A DNA stretch of 64,000 nucleotides from Enoplolaimus lenunculus (Eukaryota > Nematoda > Enoplea > Enoplida > Thoracostomopsidae). The notes beneath the pieces were generated by a model. It worked only from the letters and a program-made list of their open reading frames with translations, was not told the origin of the DNA and ran no database searches. The first letter of the stretch is position 1; the number at the start of each line of letters is the position of its first letter. This document shows, piece by piece, positions 56,393 through 64,000 of this stretch. The stretch is from assembly GCA_030248215.1 (NCBI GenBank), contig JASANG010000691.1, positions 1 to 64,000 on the forward strand, given 5' to 3'. Both the position numbers and the translations under genes were made by a program.

Positions 56393-59300
56393 GCTGCTGC
56401 TGCTGCTGTTGTTGTTGTTGTTGTTGTTCTTTTCGTTTCATGTTTCCTTTTTCCATTTGTTGCGCTTGCTGTTGATTCGATACGTGAGCCAGCGATTCTT
56501 CAAATATTTGGTCGATCGTAGCAGCCCAAAGGCCTGTTGCTGAGGCGTTGGCTGGTGGCCTTCGACGGCGAACATGTTGTCCAGCCACAACTGGCCGGCC
56601 ACTACGAAATTGTGTTAAACGGAACCGATTCCGCGCTGTTGGACGCGGTCGTTTTACAGATTCTGACGGCTGAGGAGACGTTGCCTAAAATATAGAAAGA
56701 AGCATTTTGTGATACAAAAACTGCCCAGGTTTACGCCTACCGGCGGATCCAAAAACTCCAAAAGTTTAATTTTATATAAACGGTCAAAATTGGATGCTGA
56801 TATAGTGTAATTGTCCAAACTGGAACGCAGCAAATACGTTTCAATTGCGGATTCCACATGTTCAGCAGAATTTAGGACATTATTTACAACATTGTAAATT
56901 CCAGTGAGTTAGTTTTGTTGAATCATTCAGTCTAAGATGGGACTATCAGAACCAGTCTCAGTCCGGACTATCTGAACTCATGTATGAGTTGGAACTATCA
57001 GGGCCAGTATGAGTTAAGACTATCAGTACTCATAATTCCGAGTTGAATCAACTCATTCTGATTCAATTAATCAACTCTCCTGGAACCAACTCAACTCAAC
57101 TCAGAGTAAAAATCAACTCAACCCAGAATGAGCTAAAGATTACTCAGTGATCCAAATACATTGACCATATATAATGATAACAGTAGGCAACATTTTTGAT
57201 TTCAGCTAAAATTTTTAGAACCGAAATCTAAATAAGATTAAAAATATTAAATTGATGATGTCACAGTGATTTAGCTTTTTGTGTGATAAGCAATTGGCCA
57301 GTGCAAAACACAACTGCATAGCGTTTAGCAACTTACTGATTTAATGCGTATGCGTAGCACAAATTTTACACAAGACGTGAGAGGTCTGTCGTGCTCAAGC
57401 GTATAAATGTTCAGTCGAGCGGCAACGGTAAATAGAACATTCATCATCTAAGAGTTCACAGTTCAAATCGCAGCTTGAAATAAGATCTGAGATGAAATTG
57501 AATATATTCACGCGAGAAATGGTTAATGGTAAGCTAATAAATAACAAGTGTAACGATTACTTACCTCGGGTTCCATGTTTTCTTTAGCGGCCATCTCTTT
57601 GTCGGTTGGACAATAGCACTAGAATAAGAAACATTTAAACGATTAACAAACATTTCGTTAATTCATGAATTTTTGAACAATTAATGAAAATCATTTTCTA
57701 AAAATTGCAATAAGTTTTTGTCGACTCTGCAGAAATGTGGGAAAGATCCTGGCAGCATTATCAGGTTTGCATCAACAAATTGCATCAAAGATCACCAATT
57801 AATTTAAATTAGCACTCTAAATTCGATAACTAATTTTTAAGCCAGTGTAGCACCACAAATATATGAAAAGTGGAGTTTTTTGCAAACAACATTCTCAATA
57901 CTTACAAATTTATGATTTTTAAAACTGTAGCTCAAAATTTTGGTAATTTTGCTGGGTTACGATCAAGACAATAAATGTTTCTTGTATCATGGGTCGTAGG
58001 TCACATTAGTCATTGGTCTAATATCGACGGTTCACCGTGGATCCCATTTCCAATCTTTGCTAAATTTCAATTTCACTCAGCGAGCCAAGAAAAACTTTAC
58101 CCTCAAGCATTGCTTATCATCGGCGACCACCATACATGGCGCCACACAGCTTTCCTGTGACACCAACGGACATTCCGTCTTCCAATTTTGCCGAGGCTCC
58201 GCACTGGCTTCTGTAGATGGTGGCAAAAGAGGACCAGGTTCCGGTTCCGGCTCCGCTTTAAACGATTTCGTCTCACTAGAAGGTTCAGGTCTAGGTTTGA
58301 GTTCTGACACTGGCTCAAGCGTGGGTGTTTTTGAAGAAGGTATCCGGATACCAGAGGTTGATTGCGATGACTTTGACTTGTGCCGCATTATAGTTTGAGT
58401 TGTCGCTGTTGCTGGTGTGGCTAAAAATCACCATTTTGCTCAAAATTTAAGAAAGTGAACGCAACTATCAGCTTGTTTGGCAGATGTCTAATGGTAAATG
58501 ATTAATTAATATTTGCAATTTAACCACAGAGTAACCATTCAATTTTTGTTAACATTTTAGTTTTAGATTTTAGCAAGTTTTTCACTAACAGCCAGTTTAG
58601 TAATACTGGAATTTACTATATTTGTTCATACTCAAAGTTTAGCGGATAACTGTACACACCAATCATATGCTTCGGGTATTGCAAATTTCAGCTCATGTTA
58701 ATTATACAGGCATGCGCACCTAAACGTAAGCCTGTGCCTAAATAAACTCATGGCCCGTATTCTCATGTGTGTTGCACCTATCACTAATCGGTGATAGGTG
58801 TTTTAACATTCGAATTTGTGAATACTAAGGCTCAAAAATCAGCACATTTTATATGATTTGCTCTATTCCAACACCAATTACTAGGTTTACTTGGTCGAGT
58901 TTTAGCCCCCAATTTTGGAGCAGTTTTCGTGAAAAAATCTTTGCCTTGTATTTTAGGCAAATTTGTTTATATTTCAGAAATATTTGTCTTAAACGCCAGA
59001 AATAAGTCTCTTAATTGTTCATAAAACAAAGACTTAGATTTCAGGCTTTAGACTTAGATTTCAGGCTTTAAAGTCTGAACAATTTCATACCCATATTTCC
59101 GAAAAGTATAAGAAATCGAAACTCAAAACATATATATCTGGAGCATGTGTTAAGGCGTAATTGTCTATCATAAAACAAAGACTTAGATTTCAGGCTTCAA
59201 AGTCTGAACAATTTCATACCCATATTTCCGAAAAGTATAAGAAATCGAAACTCAAAACATATATATCTGGAGCATGTGTTAAGGCGTAATTGTCTGAAAA

Positions 59301-62300
59301 TTCAGACAATATTTCTTGAATATAAGACAATGTATTTTGCGTGTAAGACTCGTCCTGTCAGTCTGTAACTCGTCCAGTCTCCGTCTGCCTGTCTCCCGTT
59401 GGACGAACCAACAAACCTTTAATTCACCTGGTCCTGAGCCAAATTTGTTCTGAGTTAATTTTAACCCAATCAATCTCACTTGTTGTGACGTCATCAATCG
59501 CATTGCAAGCTTTAACACATTCTTCATACGATATAAAGTTGTTGCCATTACCCAGGCATCCGCGATACGTAAACGTTTCACATCTTCTCGTAGTTCGATT
59601 GTGAAACCTGAAAATTTCAAATCCAAAAATATGTTACCACGCTTAGGGTGGCGTTATACTTTTTAAATACTTTATTTCTCGTCCGTCGTCATACGTCACC
59701 GTCTGAGGCCGCGCGTCGTCACACGTTACCGTGCGTGACTTTTTTGTTAGCTGCTCGCGTACGATTCCGCTTGGTGACACGACACTTGTATCGTTACCGT
59801 TAGGGTATTCGCTCAAAATTTAAACTAACAGCAAGCAATTTTTAGTTGAATACGCAAATAACAATAATTTGTTCTGTTGTTTCCCTCTCGACTGGGGTTC
59901 GCTGTAAAATGGTTCGATTTTGAAAATTTTTGCAACTGTTCTGTTTACGCGAGAAAAAACTAAACAGCACAAGTCAGATTTGTGGTACTACGAGTTGTGC
60001 CTGTTCTTCCGACCTGGACGCACAAATACCAATACGGCAACCGCTTACCATCTGGTGAATGTTCCGCCACAAGGACCGGAATCATTTTGCTTCCAGCACG
60101 CTCGTGCGTCAAATTGAGCCGCTGCTGCAGATGCAAGTTGTGGTCGCGGAGTTTGGGGGCGATTTCGACCTGAAAATAAAACCCATATTTTCAAATGTAT
60201 ATAGCAAGAGTACCGTCCGTATATAGAAGGGTCATTTCAATATAGTGCCTGTATTATCGAATGTATGTAGCACCTATTGCCAGTTGGTGACCGAATTGGC
60301 ACCTTTTGAACAGGCGAATGATGTACTTTGCAATGTATTTACCATTGTCTCAGATTTATAGTCCTACTTCTGCGCCAATTTTTAGATCCGCCATTGCGGG
60401 AGTTTGTCAATTTGAATCCTGTCACTCACAGGTGATACACTGTAAATTCTTATGAGTTGATGAATCAATTCAAAGAGAGAATTAGTTATTTCTGGCTGTT
60501 TCTGAATTGATAACAGTAGATATCAACTTATTGTGAGTTGATTTAATTAAGGGTGAGTTTTACAAATTAACTCAGGATGAGTTAAATCAATTCAGATTTC
60601 TGAGTTCTGAAAGACCTAATTCAGAACTCAGACCTCTGAGTGGATTCAACTGATTCTGAGTTAAAATGAACTCACTGAACAGACCTATCGTGTAACTAGT
60701 GATAGATGCTATGCACATCCGAGAATAAAGGCCATAGATTACAGTGGTGACACACCTAAAGGCATTCTGACTTCTTTTAATGGAATAAAAATTAAAGTTC
60801 ATTAATTTTAACCACTTCAGTTGCCCATTGCCGTGAAAGTTTTGCTTAGTTCAATCAACATTTCCGAAACTTACGCTTAATTTCACAAGTTTCCCGGCAT
60901 TCAGCCAATGTTTCGAAATTATTCGTATTTGCATCGCGACCGCTGTAGAAGAAATATCTGAAATGAATCAAACAAATCATTAATATACACAAAACTTTAG
61001 CTAAACAAAGTTAGATTATTGTTAATGTATAGGCTTTAGTTTAGGTTTAGTATTTAGAATATCTCAGAGTATTTGCTCCTGAAATCAAAAGTCCGGGCCC
61101 TGGGACTGAGTGTACCGTAACGGTGTGAACGGGGGCTGATGGCTGTCCCCCCAATGACCGTATTGTTTTGTGTCATTACTGATTAATTAAACGATCGTTA
61201 ATGATTGGTCAATTCTATCTTAAGAACCCATTTTTAGCCGTTATTTGGTGCCATCCTTCTATTATTCAATAATTCCTCAATACGTCAAAGTTCCAAGCCC
61301 GTAGCAAGCGAGAGTGGAAGCTTAGCGCAAATGAATTATATTTTGAACCTTCTTCGAAAATTCTCAACCTTGTTTGTAAGTCATCGAATACCCTTGTATG
61401 GCCCTAATGCCTTGTGTGATCCTAATGAAAAATATTTAGCCCCTCTAGCAAGGTAATCTGGCTACGGGAATGCAAATTTCTCAGTTACATATCGGTAATA
61501 AACTTACGAGCATTCTTCCATTGTTTTATCGAAATAGTACCGTAATACATATTCATCCCCGCTTCCACGAAATTTAGGTTCGTGGCACGCCGCAGGGAGG
61601 GTAATACGGAAATCTACTGGACGAACGTTCGGCGGTGTTGTCGCTGAAATAAAAAAACTTTAATTCAATAGTTGAATTCTAGAGTTAAAATTTAGCAGCG
61701 TTTGCTATTACTGCCGTAAAAATTTTGAAATTAACAAAATTTTATCTTGCTTCCCACTCTGAAGTAACCACAAAACGTAATCCGTTCTGTGTGAGGATTG
61801 ACATCTAAGTCTCTACGGTCGGTCGCAAAAAAAACTTTCTTACCAAAATTTGCCATTAGCAGTGAAAAATTGTAAAATAGAGGGACCTTTTAAATCATTT
61901 TATCACAAAAAATTTCTGGAGGGAAAAATGATAAGGGACATTACCATTTTATCACAAATAATTATCTGATGGGAGGGCATACGTCCGGCCCGTTCCCGCC
62001 CTTCCCTGGATACGCTAATGTTCATTGATGATTAAAGATAGTAATTGAAAATTTTTTCAATAAAATTCAAAAGTATTACTTGTTTTCCACACAGGCGGTG
62101 TTGTACTAACTGGAATCGGGCAACAAAGAGACGGCATATTGAGTCTTGTGAGACAGTAGTAGTCAAACGGGCAGTCCAAATCAGCATTACATTGTCTCAA
62201 ATCTCGGCCTAAATCGTCTCGTGATGGAGTCTGGCCGTCTGGGCATCGGTAGACGGGTTCGGAATCGTCTGCTGAAATTTAAAATTTAAAATATTTAAAA

Positions 62301-64000
62301 ATTACAATTATAATTTTCAATAATTAAAATTTTAAAATTGTCAAAAATTCAAATTTTAAAATTTTTAAAAATTCAAATTTTTGGAATTTTTAAAAATATA
62401 ATTTGAAACCAAATTCAATGTGTTGCTATGGCCCAAATATAGTCATGGGAAAAGTGGCGAATATAAAAACGGTAATACATGGTTAAATTAGACCTGATGA
62501 CAGCCGAAAAGGGTTGTTGAATCGCCTTATCCCTGTTAGGACCCCGTTCTCAGAACATTTTAGATCCCGCTTGTGAATAATATGCTAAATCACAGCATGG
62601 GCCTACTAATTCAATAGTTTAACGCAAACACTTAAAGTCAACCATCTATTAGGTACACTTTTATGTAAGGGTGAAATGTAAAAATTTTAATAAGTTTAGC
62701 ATTTTTGAAAGAATATCAGACAACCATTTTAAAGTTTACGGTCAATGTTACTTTGTGGAACGTAACAGTAGTTTAAGCACATATATTCGCAACCTAAGCG
62801 TCAGTGTAAAAGGATAAATTCAAAACTAAGCGTACGTTATGACTCGAGTCCATGAACCAAAATAATAGCTGTCAAATGCTTAAATGATTTTAATCAGAGC
62901 GCAAACTAGTCTTTTGGCTTCCCGCCGCCAAAACAGGAGCGGAAGCGGAAACTTACGATCACATTCCGAATACTGAGTATTATCAACAATAATGTCCGGT
63001 TTCGTTTCTATTTGCGGGCGAGGGTAAACAGCAAGTTTGCTCCCCTAAACAGTAACGGAACCGGAAACTTACAGGGGCAATCCGGATACTGAGTACTATC
63101 GACAATAGTATCCGGTTTCATCAATCCACTGTCGACATTAACACACCAGCAAACATTATCATGACACTGAACCATTTCAAATTGGCCGTCCATTGTACAT
63201 CGAGGCATGTACACCGTAGGCTCAGTCGCTTCGTCGGCCATTTTGTATTGCTTCTCGCATGCTGAAATGCAAAACAACGTAAAGTTCGAGACGAACAAAC
63301 ACGGCACAATCTTAATTAGTGAACATGCAATAGATCAGCGCAGAGTAGCCAATGGTTCTCCAGGGACACCTCAATTCTGTTTGAAAGTTTACCCCGCCCC
63401 CACCGAATATTTGCTAATTATTTATTCATTTAATTACAGGACTGCAAACAGGACTGTAGCTAGCTTAGGAGGCTCATTTTGTTGATTCCACACGACGAAC
63501 AAGCGGAGCTAAAAACTTTGCTGGGGGCCCACAATTTTTCTTGGGCGGCTCAGCCCCAAAAGGCCCCCTCCCTGAGCCACGGGCACGATTGGAAAAACTT
63601 ATCACCAACTGGTAAATAGGTGCAAGATGCAACCAAACACGCAGTTGTAGCCGGTATTCAAATTCGTTTCGTAGCATATGAGCAGAAATTAGCGATACCC
63701 TTATCAAGCAATGGTAGCTTTGCGCTGAATTATCACTGGATTTTATACTTTTAAAAAATAAAAATTTCACCAAATTTTTCAAAATTAAGCTATAAAAACT
63801 AAAATTTCAATAGAAAAACTTCACATACATGTCATATTTTCTTCATCTTTTTCCATCTCCGATTCTTCGGACGTCTCCATTTCTTCATCAGTTTCTTTTC
63901 CTTCTTCCGCTCCTTGTATTTCTACATTTCCAGCAATACGTGCCATTGTTGATTTCGTCTTTCCACCGGTTTTTTCTTTCATCATTTGTTTCTCATTGTT
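48245..64000 (-). CDS. Multidomain Kunitz/lustrin/thyroglobulin-1 inhibitor, 5' incomplete
   Basis: Nineteen exons, from the window edge: 63829-64000, 63073-63261, 62080-62271, 61508-61643, 60875-60957, 60049-60169, 59480-59607, 58101-58420, 57565-57618, 56246-56684, 55826-55866, 55337-55487, 54314-54731, 53610-53719, 52498-52689, 52006-52254, 50952-51197, 49964-50419, 48245-49443. All phases agree and 1631 codons stay open to TAA. Domain order: acidic linker, thyroglobulin-1, lustrin, degenerate Kunitz, Kunitz, antistasin-like, polyGln, four Kunitz with linkers, Gln-rich stretch, lustrin. Most domain-bounding introns are phase 1, as in shuffled extracellular modules. It is probably secreted, acting on proteases in the matrix or cuticle; the signal peptide would lie outside the window. 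The mix resembles nematode moulting proteins such as MLT-11, but orthology is inferred, not shown. Introns carry many MITE-like repeats. Confidence 0.85.
49964..50419 (-). other. Pro-rich linker exon
   Basis: A 456-nt exon in phase 1 at both ends. It encodes a Pro/Gln/Phe-rich linker ([33 protein letters not shown], then [14 protein letters not shown]) without cysteines. The donor is GG/GTAAGA. It joins in frame to the Gln-rich terminal exon. Probably an extended spacer. Confidence 0.75.
50952..51197 (-). other. Kunitz domain 6 exon
   Basis: One exon holds a complete Kunitz domain: [20 protein letters not shown], then [17 protein letters not shown] and TCQRNC, all six cysteines in place. Residue after the second cysteine (P1) is Asn, so trypsin-like specificity is not expected. 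The acceptor was taken as AATTCCAG at 51198 because it gives the phase needed by the preceding exon; an earlier acceptor cannot be excluded. Confidence 0.85.
51547..51595. repeat. 49-bp near-perfect palindrome in an intron
   Basis: GTAGGGTTAACAAGTGGCAA and its inverse TTGCCACTCGTTAACCCTAC meet at TTTTAAAAA; a single mismatch pair is seen. Outer copies of ATGAGGTAGGG and CCCTACCCTATG extend the symmetry. It lies next to a TTAGGC MITE. Confidence 0.75.
51636..51820 (+). repeat. TTAGGC-core MITE in inhibitor intron
   Basis: CACAAGGGGCGGAGCGTTTT, then AAGCTTTAGACTAATTTTTA, CTTAGGCTTAGGCTTAGG and AGGAATATGCTTATACTAC, ending near CCCTGATCAACATATTGGC. About 185 bp. Confidence 0.6.
52006..52254 (-). 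other. Pro/Gln linker exon
   Basis: Starts in phase 1 with [20 protein letters not shown], continues with [19 protein letters not shown] and ends SAPGFGPPG. No cysteines. It links Kunitz domains 5 and 6. Acceptor TTTATAG, donor CCAG/GTAACT. Confidence 0.75.
52498..52689 (-). other. Kunitz domain 5 exon
   Basis: Complete domain in one exon: [44 protein letters not shown]. Six cysteines with standard spacing. P1 is Ser. Phase 1 at both ends. Confidence 0.85.
52859..53581. repeat. CCGG-rich inverted-repeat element in an intron
   Basis: GGGTGCGACCGGACAGC at the left and GGATATCCGGTCGCACC at the right are inverted. Adjacent GGAGCCGGAACCGGATAC and AAGCCGGAGCCGGAACCGG add sub-terminal similarity. 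The interior, about 600 bp, is AT-rich with a TTAGGC-like patch near 53215. Related to 21125-21540 and to the window start. Confidence 0.6.
53610..54731 (-). other. Kunitz domain 4, split over two exons
   Basis: Exon 54314-54731 encodes a Pro/Arg-rich linker and the first half, [18 protein letters not shown]. After a phase-2 intron, exon 53610-53719 gives [24 protein letters not shown] and MCEARC. All six cysteines are present; P1 is Thr. The intron sits after the Trp of the central strand, the same position as in Kunitz domain 2, marking a shared ancestral split. Confidence 0.85.
53883..54009. repeat. Worn copy of the TTCACACGTGCAAG element
   Basis: CCTCATTCACACGTGCAAGG and CAGTTGCAGCTGCAAGCG recall the element at 27450-27723. 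The right terminus is degenerate. Confidence 0.4.
54903..54976 (+). repeat. tRNA-Glu-like relic
   Basis: TATAGCTCAGTGGTGATGG resembles a tRNA A box and D-arm. GTCTTTCACCTGAGAG resembles the anticodon arm of tRNA-Glu(UUC). GGGTTTGCATTTC is a damaged B box. The acceptor stem does not pair, so I read it as a pseudogene or SINE head, not a working tRNA. Confidence 0.45.
55337..55866 (-). other. Kunitz domain 3, split over two exons
   Basis: A tiny 41-nt exon (55826-55866) supplies the first cysteine in VSCRLPA. After a phase-0 intron, exon 55337-55487 continues [31 protein letters not shown] and ECLVHC. Six cysteines are intact; P1 is Asp, an acidic residue. The intron lies before the second cysteine, a different position from the splits in domains 1, 2 and 4. 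Confidence 0.85.
56246..56684 (-). other. Basic and polyglutamine exon
   Basis: It begins in phase 0 with [20 protein letters not shown], includes [14 protein letters not shown] and [15 protein letters not shown], then a run of roughly 45 glutamines encoded mainly by CAA (GTT repeat on the plus strand at 56293-56437), and ends RRRNTWE. The repeat is probably length-variable between individuals. Confidence 0.75.
56904..57149. repeat. ACTCA-rich repeat copy in an intron
   Basis: Dense GAGTT/AACTC motifs in both orientations (GAGTTGAATCAACTCATTC, CAACTCAACTCAACTCAGAG). Related to 19984-20188 and 60438-60678. Exact ends are uncertain. Confidence 0.5.
57565..58420 (-). other. Antistasin-like module over two exons
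   Basis: Exon 58101-58420 starts with a Thr/Ser linker and an EPEPEPGP stretch, then [20 protein letters not shown] and QCLR. Exon 57565-57618 adds CYCPTDKE after a phase-0 intron. The cysteine order CX7CX3CX8CX2CXC fits antistasin-type inhibitor domains, though the domain is short and single, so the call is moderate. Confidence 0.6.
58900..59343. repeat. TGTCTTGA-family element with internal tandem duplication
   Basis: AGCCCCCAATTTTGGAGC to CAAGACA- and GCGTGTAAG-like ends match the right half of 28650-29257. Inside, a block of about 125-145 bp (ACAAAGACTTAGATTTCAGG to TTAAGGCGTAATTGTCT) is present twice in tandem, almost identical, at roughly 59020-59166 and 59167-59294. Confidence 0.6.
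59480..60169 (-). other. Kunitz domain 2, split over two exons
   Basis: Exon 60049-60169 gives [19 protein letters not shown]. After a phase-2 intron, exon 59480-59607 gives [24 protein letters not shown] and ECVKAC. All six cysteines are in place; P1 is Gly. The donor chosen for the second exon (A/GTGAGA) is the one that fits the phase of the antistasin exon; a later GTGAAT donor would not. Confidence 0.85.
59645..59815. repeat. One-ended copy of the AGGGYGGMG element
   Basis: AGGGTGGCGTTATACTTTTT matches the left terminus of 26182-26329. CGTCGTCAYACGT motifs follow. The right terminus is not recognisable. Confidence 0.4.
60438..60678. repeat. ACTCA-rich MITE in an intron
   Basis: CACTGTAAATTCTTATGAG at the left and TTAAAATGAACTCACTG at the right. 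It contains AGAGAGAATTAGTTATTTC, shared with 19984-20188. Confidence 0.55.
60875..61643 (-). other. Kunitz domain 1, degenerate, split over two exons
   Basis: Exon 61508-61643 gives [20 protein letters not shown] and EECS. After a phase-2 intron, exon 60875-60957 gives [20 protein letters not shown]. The fold signature (YYF, FFYSG, NNF) is kept, but the second and fourth cysteines are replaced by Gly and Arg. In Kunitz domains these two pair with each other (Cys14-Cys38 of BPTI), so exactly one disulfide, the one beside the reactive loop, has been removed. Inhibition of a protease through the usual loop is unlikely. Confidence 0.8.
61296..61469. repeat. GCCCGTAGC inverted-repeat element in an intron
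   Basis: AAGCCCGTAGCAAGC at the left and TCTGGCTACGGGAA at the right are inverted. CTAGCAAGGT and AACCTTGTT motifs lie inside. Single ends resembling it occur near 18233 and 21098. Confidence 0.5.
61875..62030 (-). repeat. GATAAAATGATAAGG repeat copy in an intron
   Basis: Reverse-oriented relative of 2190-2420: AGAGGGACCTTTTAAATC, ATTTTATCACAAAAAATTTC and CCTTCCCTGGATACGCTAAT. Confidence 0.5.
62080..62271 (-). other. Lustrin-type cysteine module
   Basis: One exon, phase 1 at both ends: [36 protein letters not shown]. The six-cysteine CPxG...C...CP..C...CC pattern is that of the lustrin cysteine-rich repeat, and is repeated at the C terminus of the same protein. Confidence 0.8.
62949..63003 (-). 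pseudogene. Duplicated tail of the thyroglobulin-1 exon
   Basis: Minus-strand sequence here repeats the last ~50 bases of exon 63073-63261 with about 80% identity: KPD, IVD and TQY are recognisable and a GTAAGTTTCC donor is kept. The front part of the exon, with the CWCV core, is not recognisable. It looks like a partial tandem exon duplication in the following intron; use as an exon is doubtful. Confidence 0.55.
63073..63261 (-). other. Thyroglobulin type-1 domain exon
   Basis: [37 protein letters not shown] and QYPDCP give the full six-cysteine thyroglobulin-1 signature with the CWCV core. Such domains can inhibit cysteine or other proteases. Phase 1 at both ends. Confidence 0.88.
63829..64000 (-). 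other. Acidic/basic linker exon, cut by the window edge
   Basis: Charged sequence without cysteines: [20 protein letters not shown], then [20 protein letters not shown]. It ends with a T/GTATGT donor in phase 1, fitting the thyroglobulin exon. The exon and the gene continue beyond 64000. Confidence 0.7.

Noticed and set aside
59279-59626. Minus frame of 115 codons
   Set aside because: Out of frame with the Kunitz exon 59480-59607, which has the six-cysteine signature and matching phases in a different frame.

Overview
This is AT-rich, intron-rich, repeat-dense animal DNA. It is most likely from a nematode: the hexamer TTAGGC, the nematode telomere unit, is the core of a repeat found throughout the window, and the right-hand gene combines thyroglobulin-1, lustrin, antistasin-like and Kunitz modules like nematode cuticle and moulting inhibitors. 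The species cannot be told from the sequence.

Left part (1-16.2 kb): two tandem plus-strand thioredoxin genes (5793-10086 and 13592-16128). Each has five exons, and the introns fall at exactly the same codons. The first has an unusual CGCC active site. The second has lost the first catalytic cysteine and is probably redox-inactive. Introns and flanks are filled with MITE-like repeats, minisatellites and a tRNA-derived SINE end.

Middle (16.2-37.8 kb): no gene is certain. There are three weak exon candidates (16602-16834 plus; 28456-28609 and 29730-29940 minus), many short inverted-repeat elements, and a 2.4-kb element (34747-37122). That element has perfect ~106-bp inverted ends and consists almost wholly of an 8-bp satellite, which makes long but meaningless open frames.

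37.8-45.6 kb: a young-looking Ty3/gypsy-like LTR element, with a 5-bp target duplication, a primer-binding site and one very long gag-like ORF carrying two zinc knuckles. No reverse transcriptase is visible.

Right part (48.2-64.0 kb): one large minus-strand gene, incomplete at the window edge. I could follow 19 exons with consistent splice phases and an open frame of 1631 residues. It encodes a modular protease-inhibitor-like protein: acidic linker, thyroglobulin-1, lustrin, degenerate Kunitz, Kunitz, antistasin-like, polyglutamine, four Kunitz domains with linkers, a long Gln-rich stretch and a terminal lustrin module. Its introns are again packed with MITE-like repeats.

Gene models were built by eye from splice signals, reading phase and family motifs. 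Repeat families were defined from copies within this window only.
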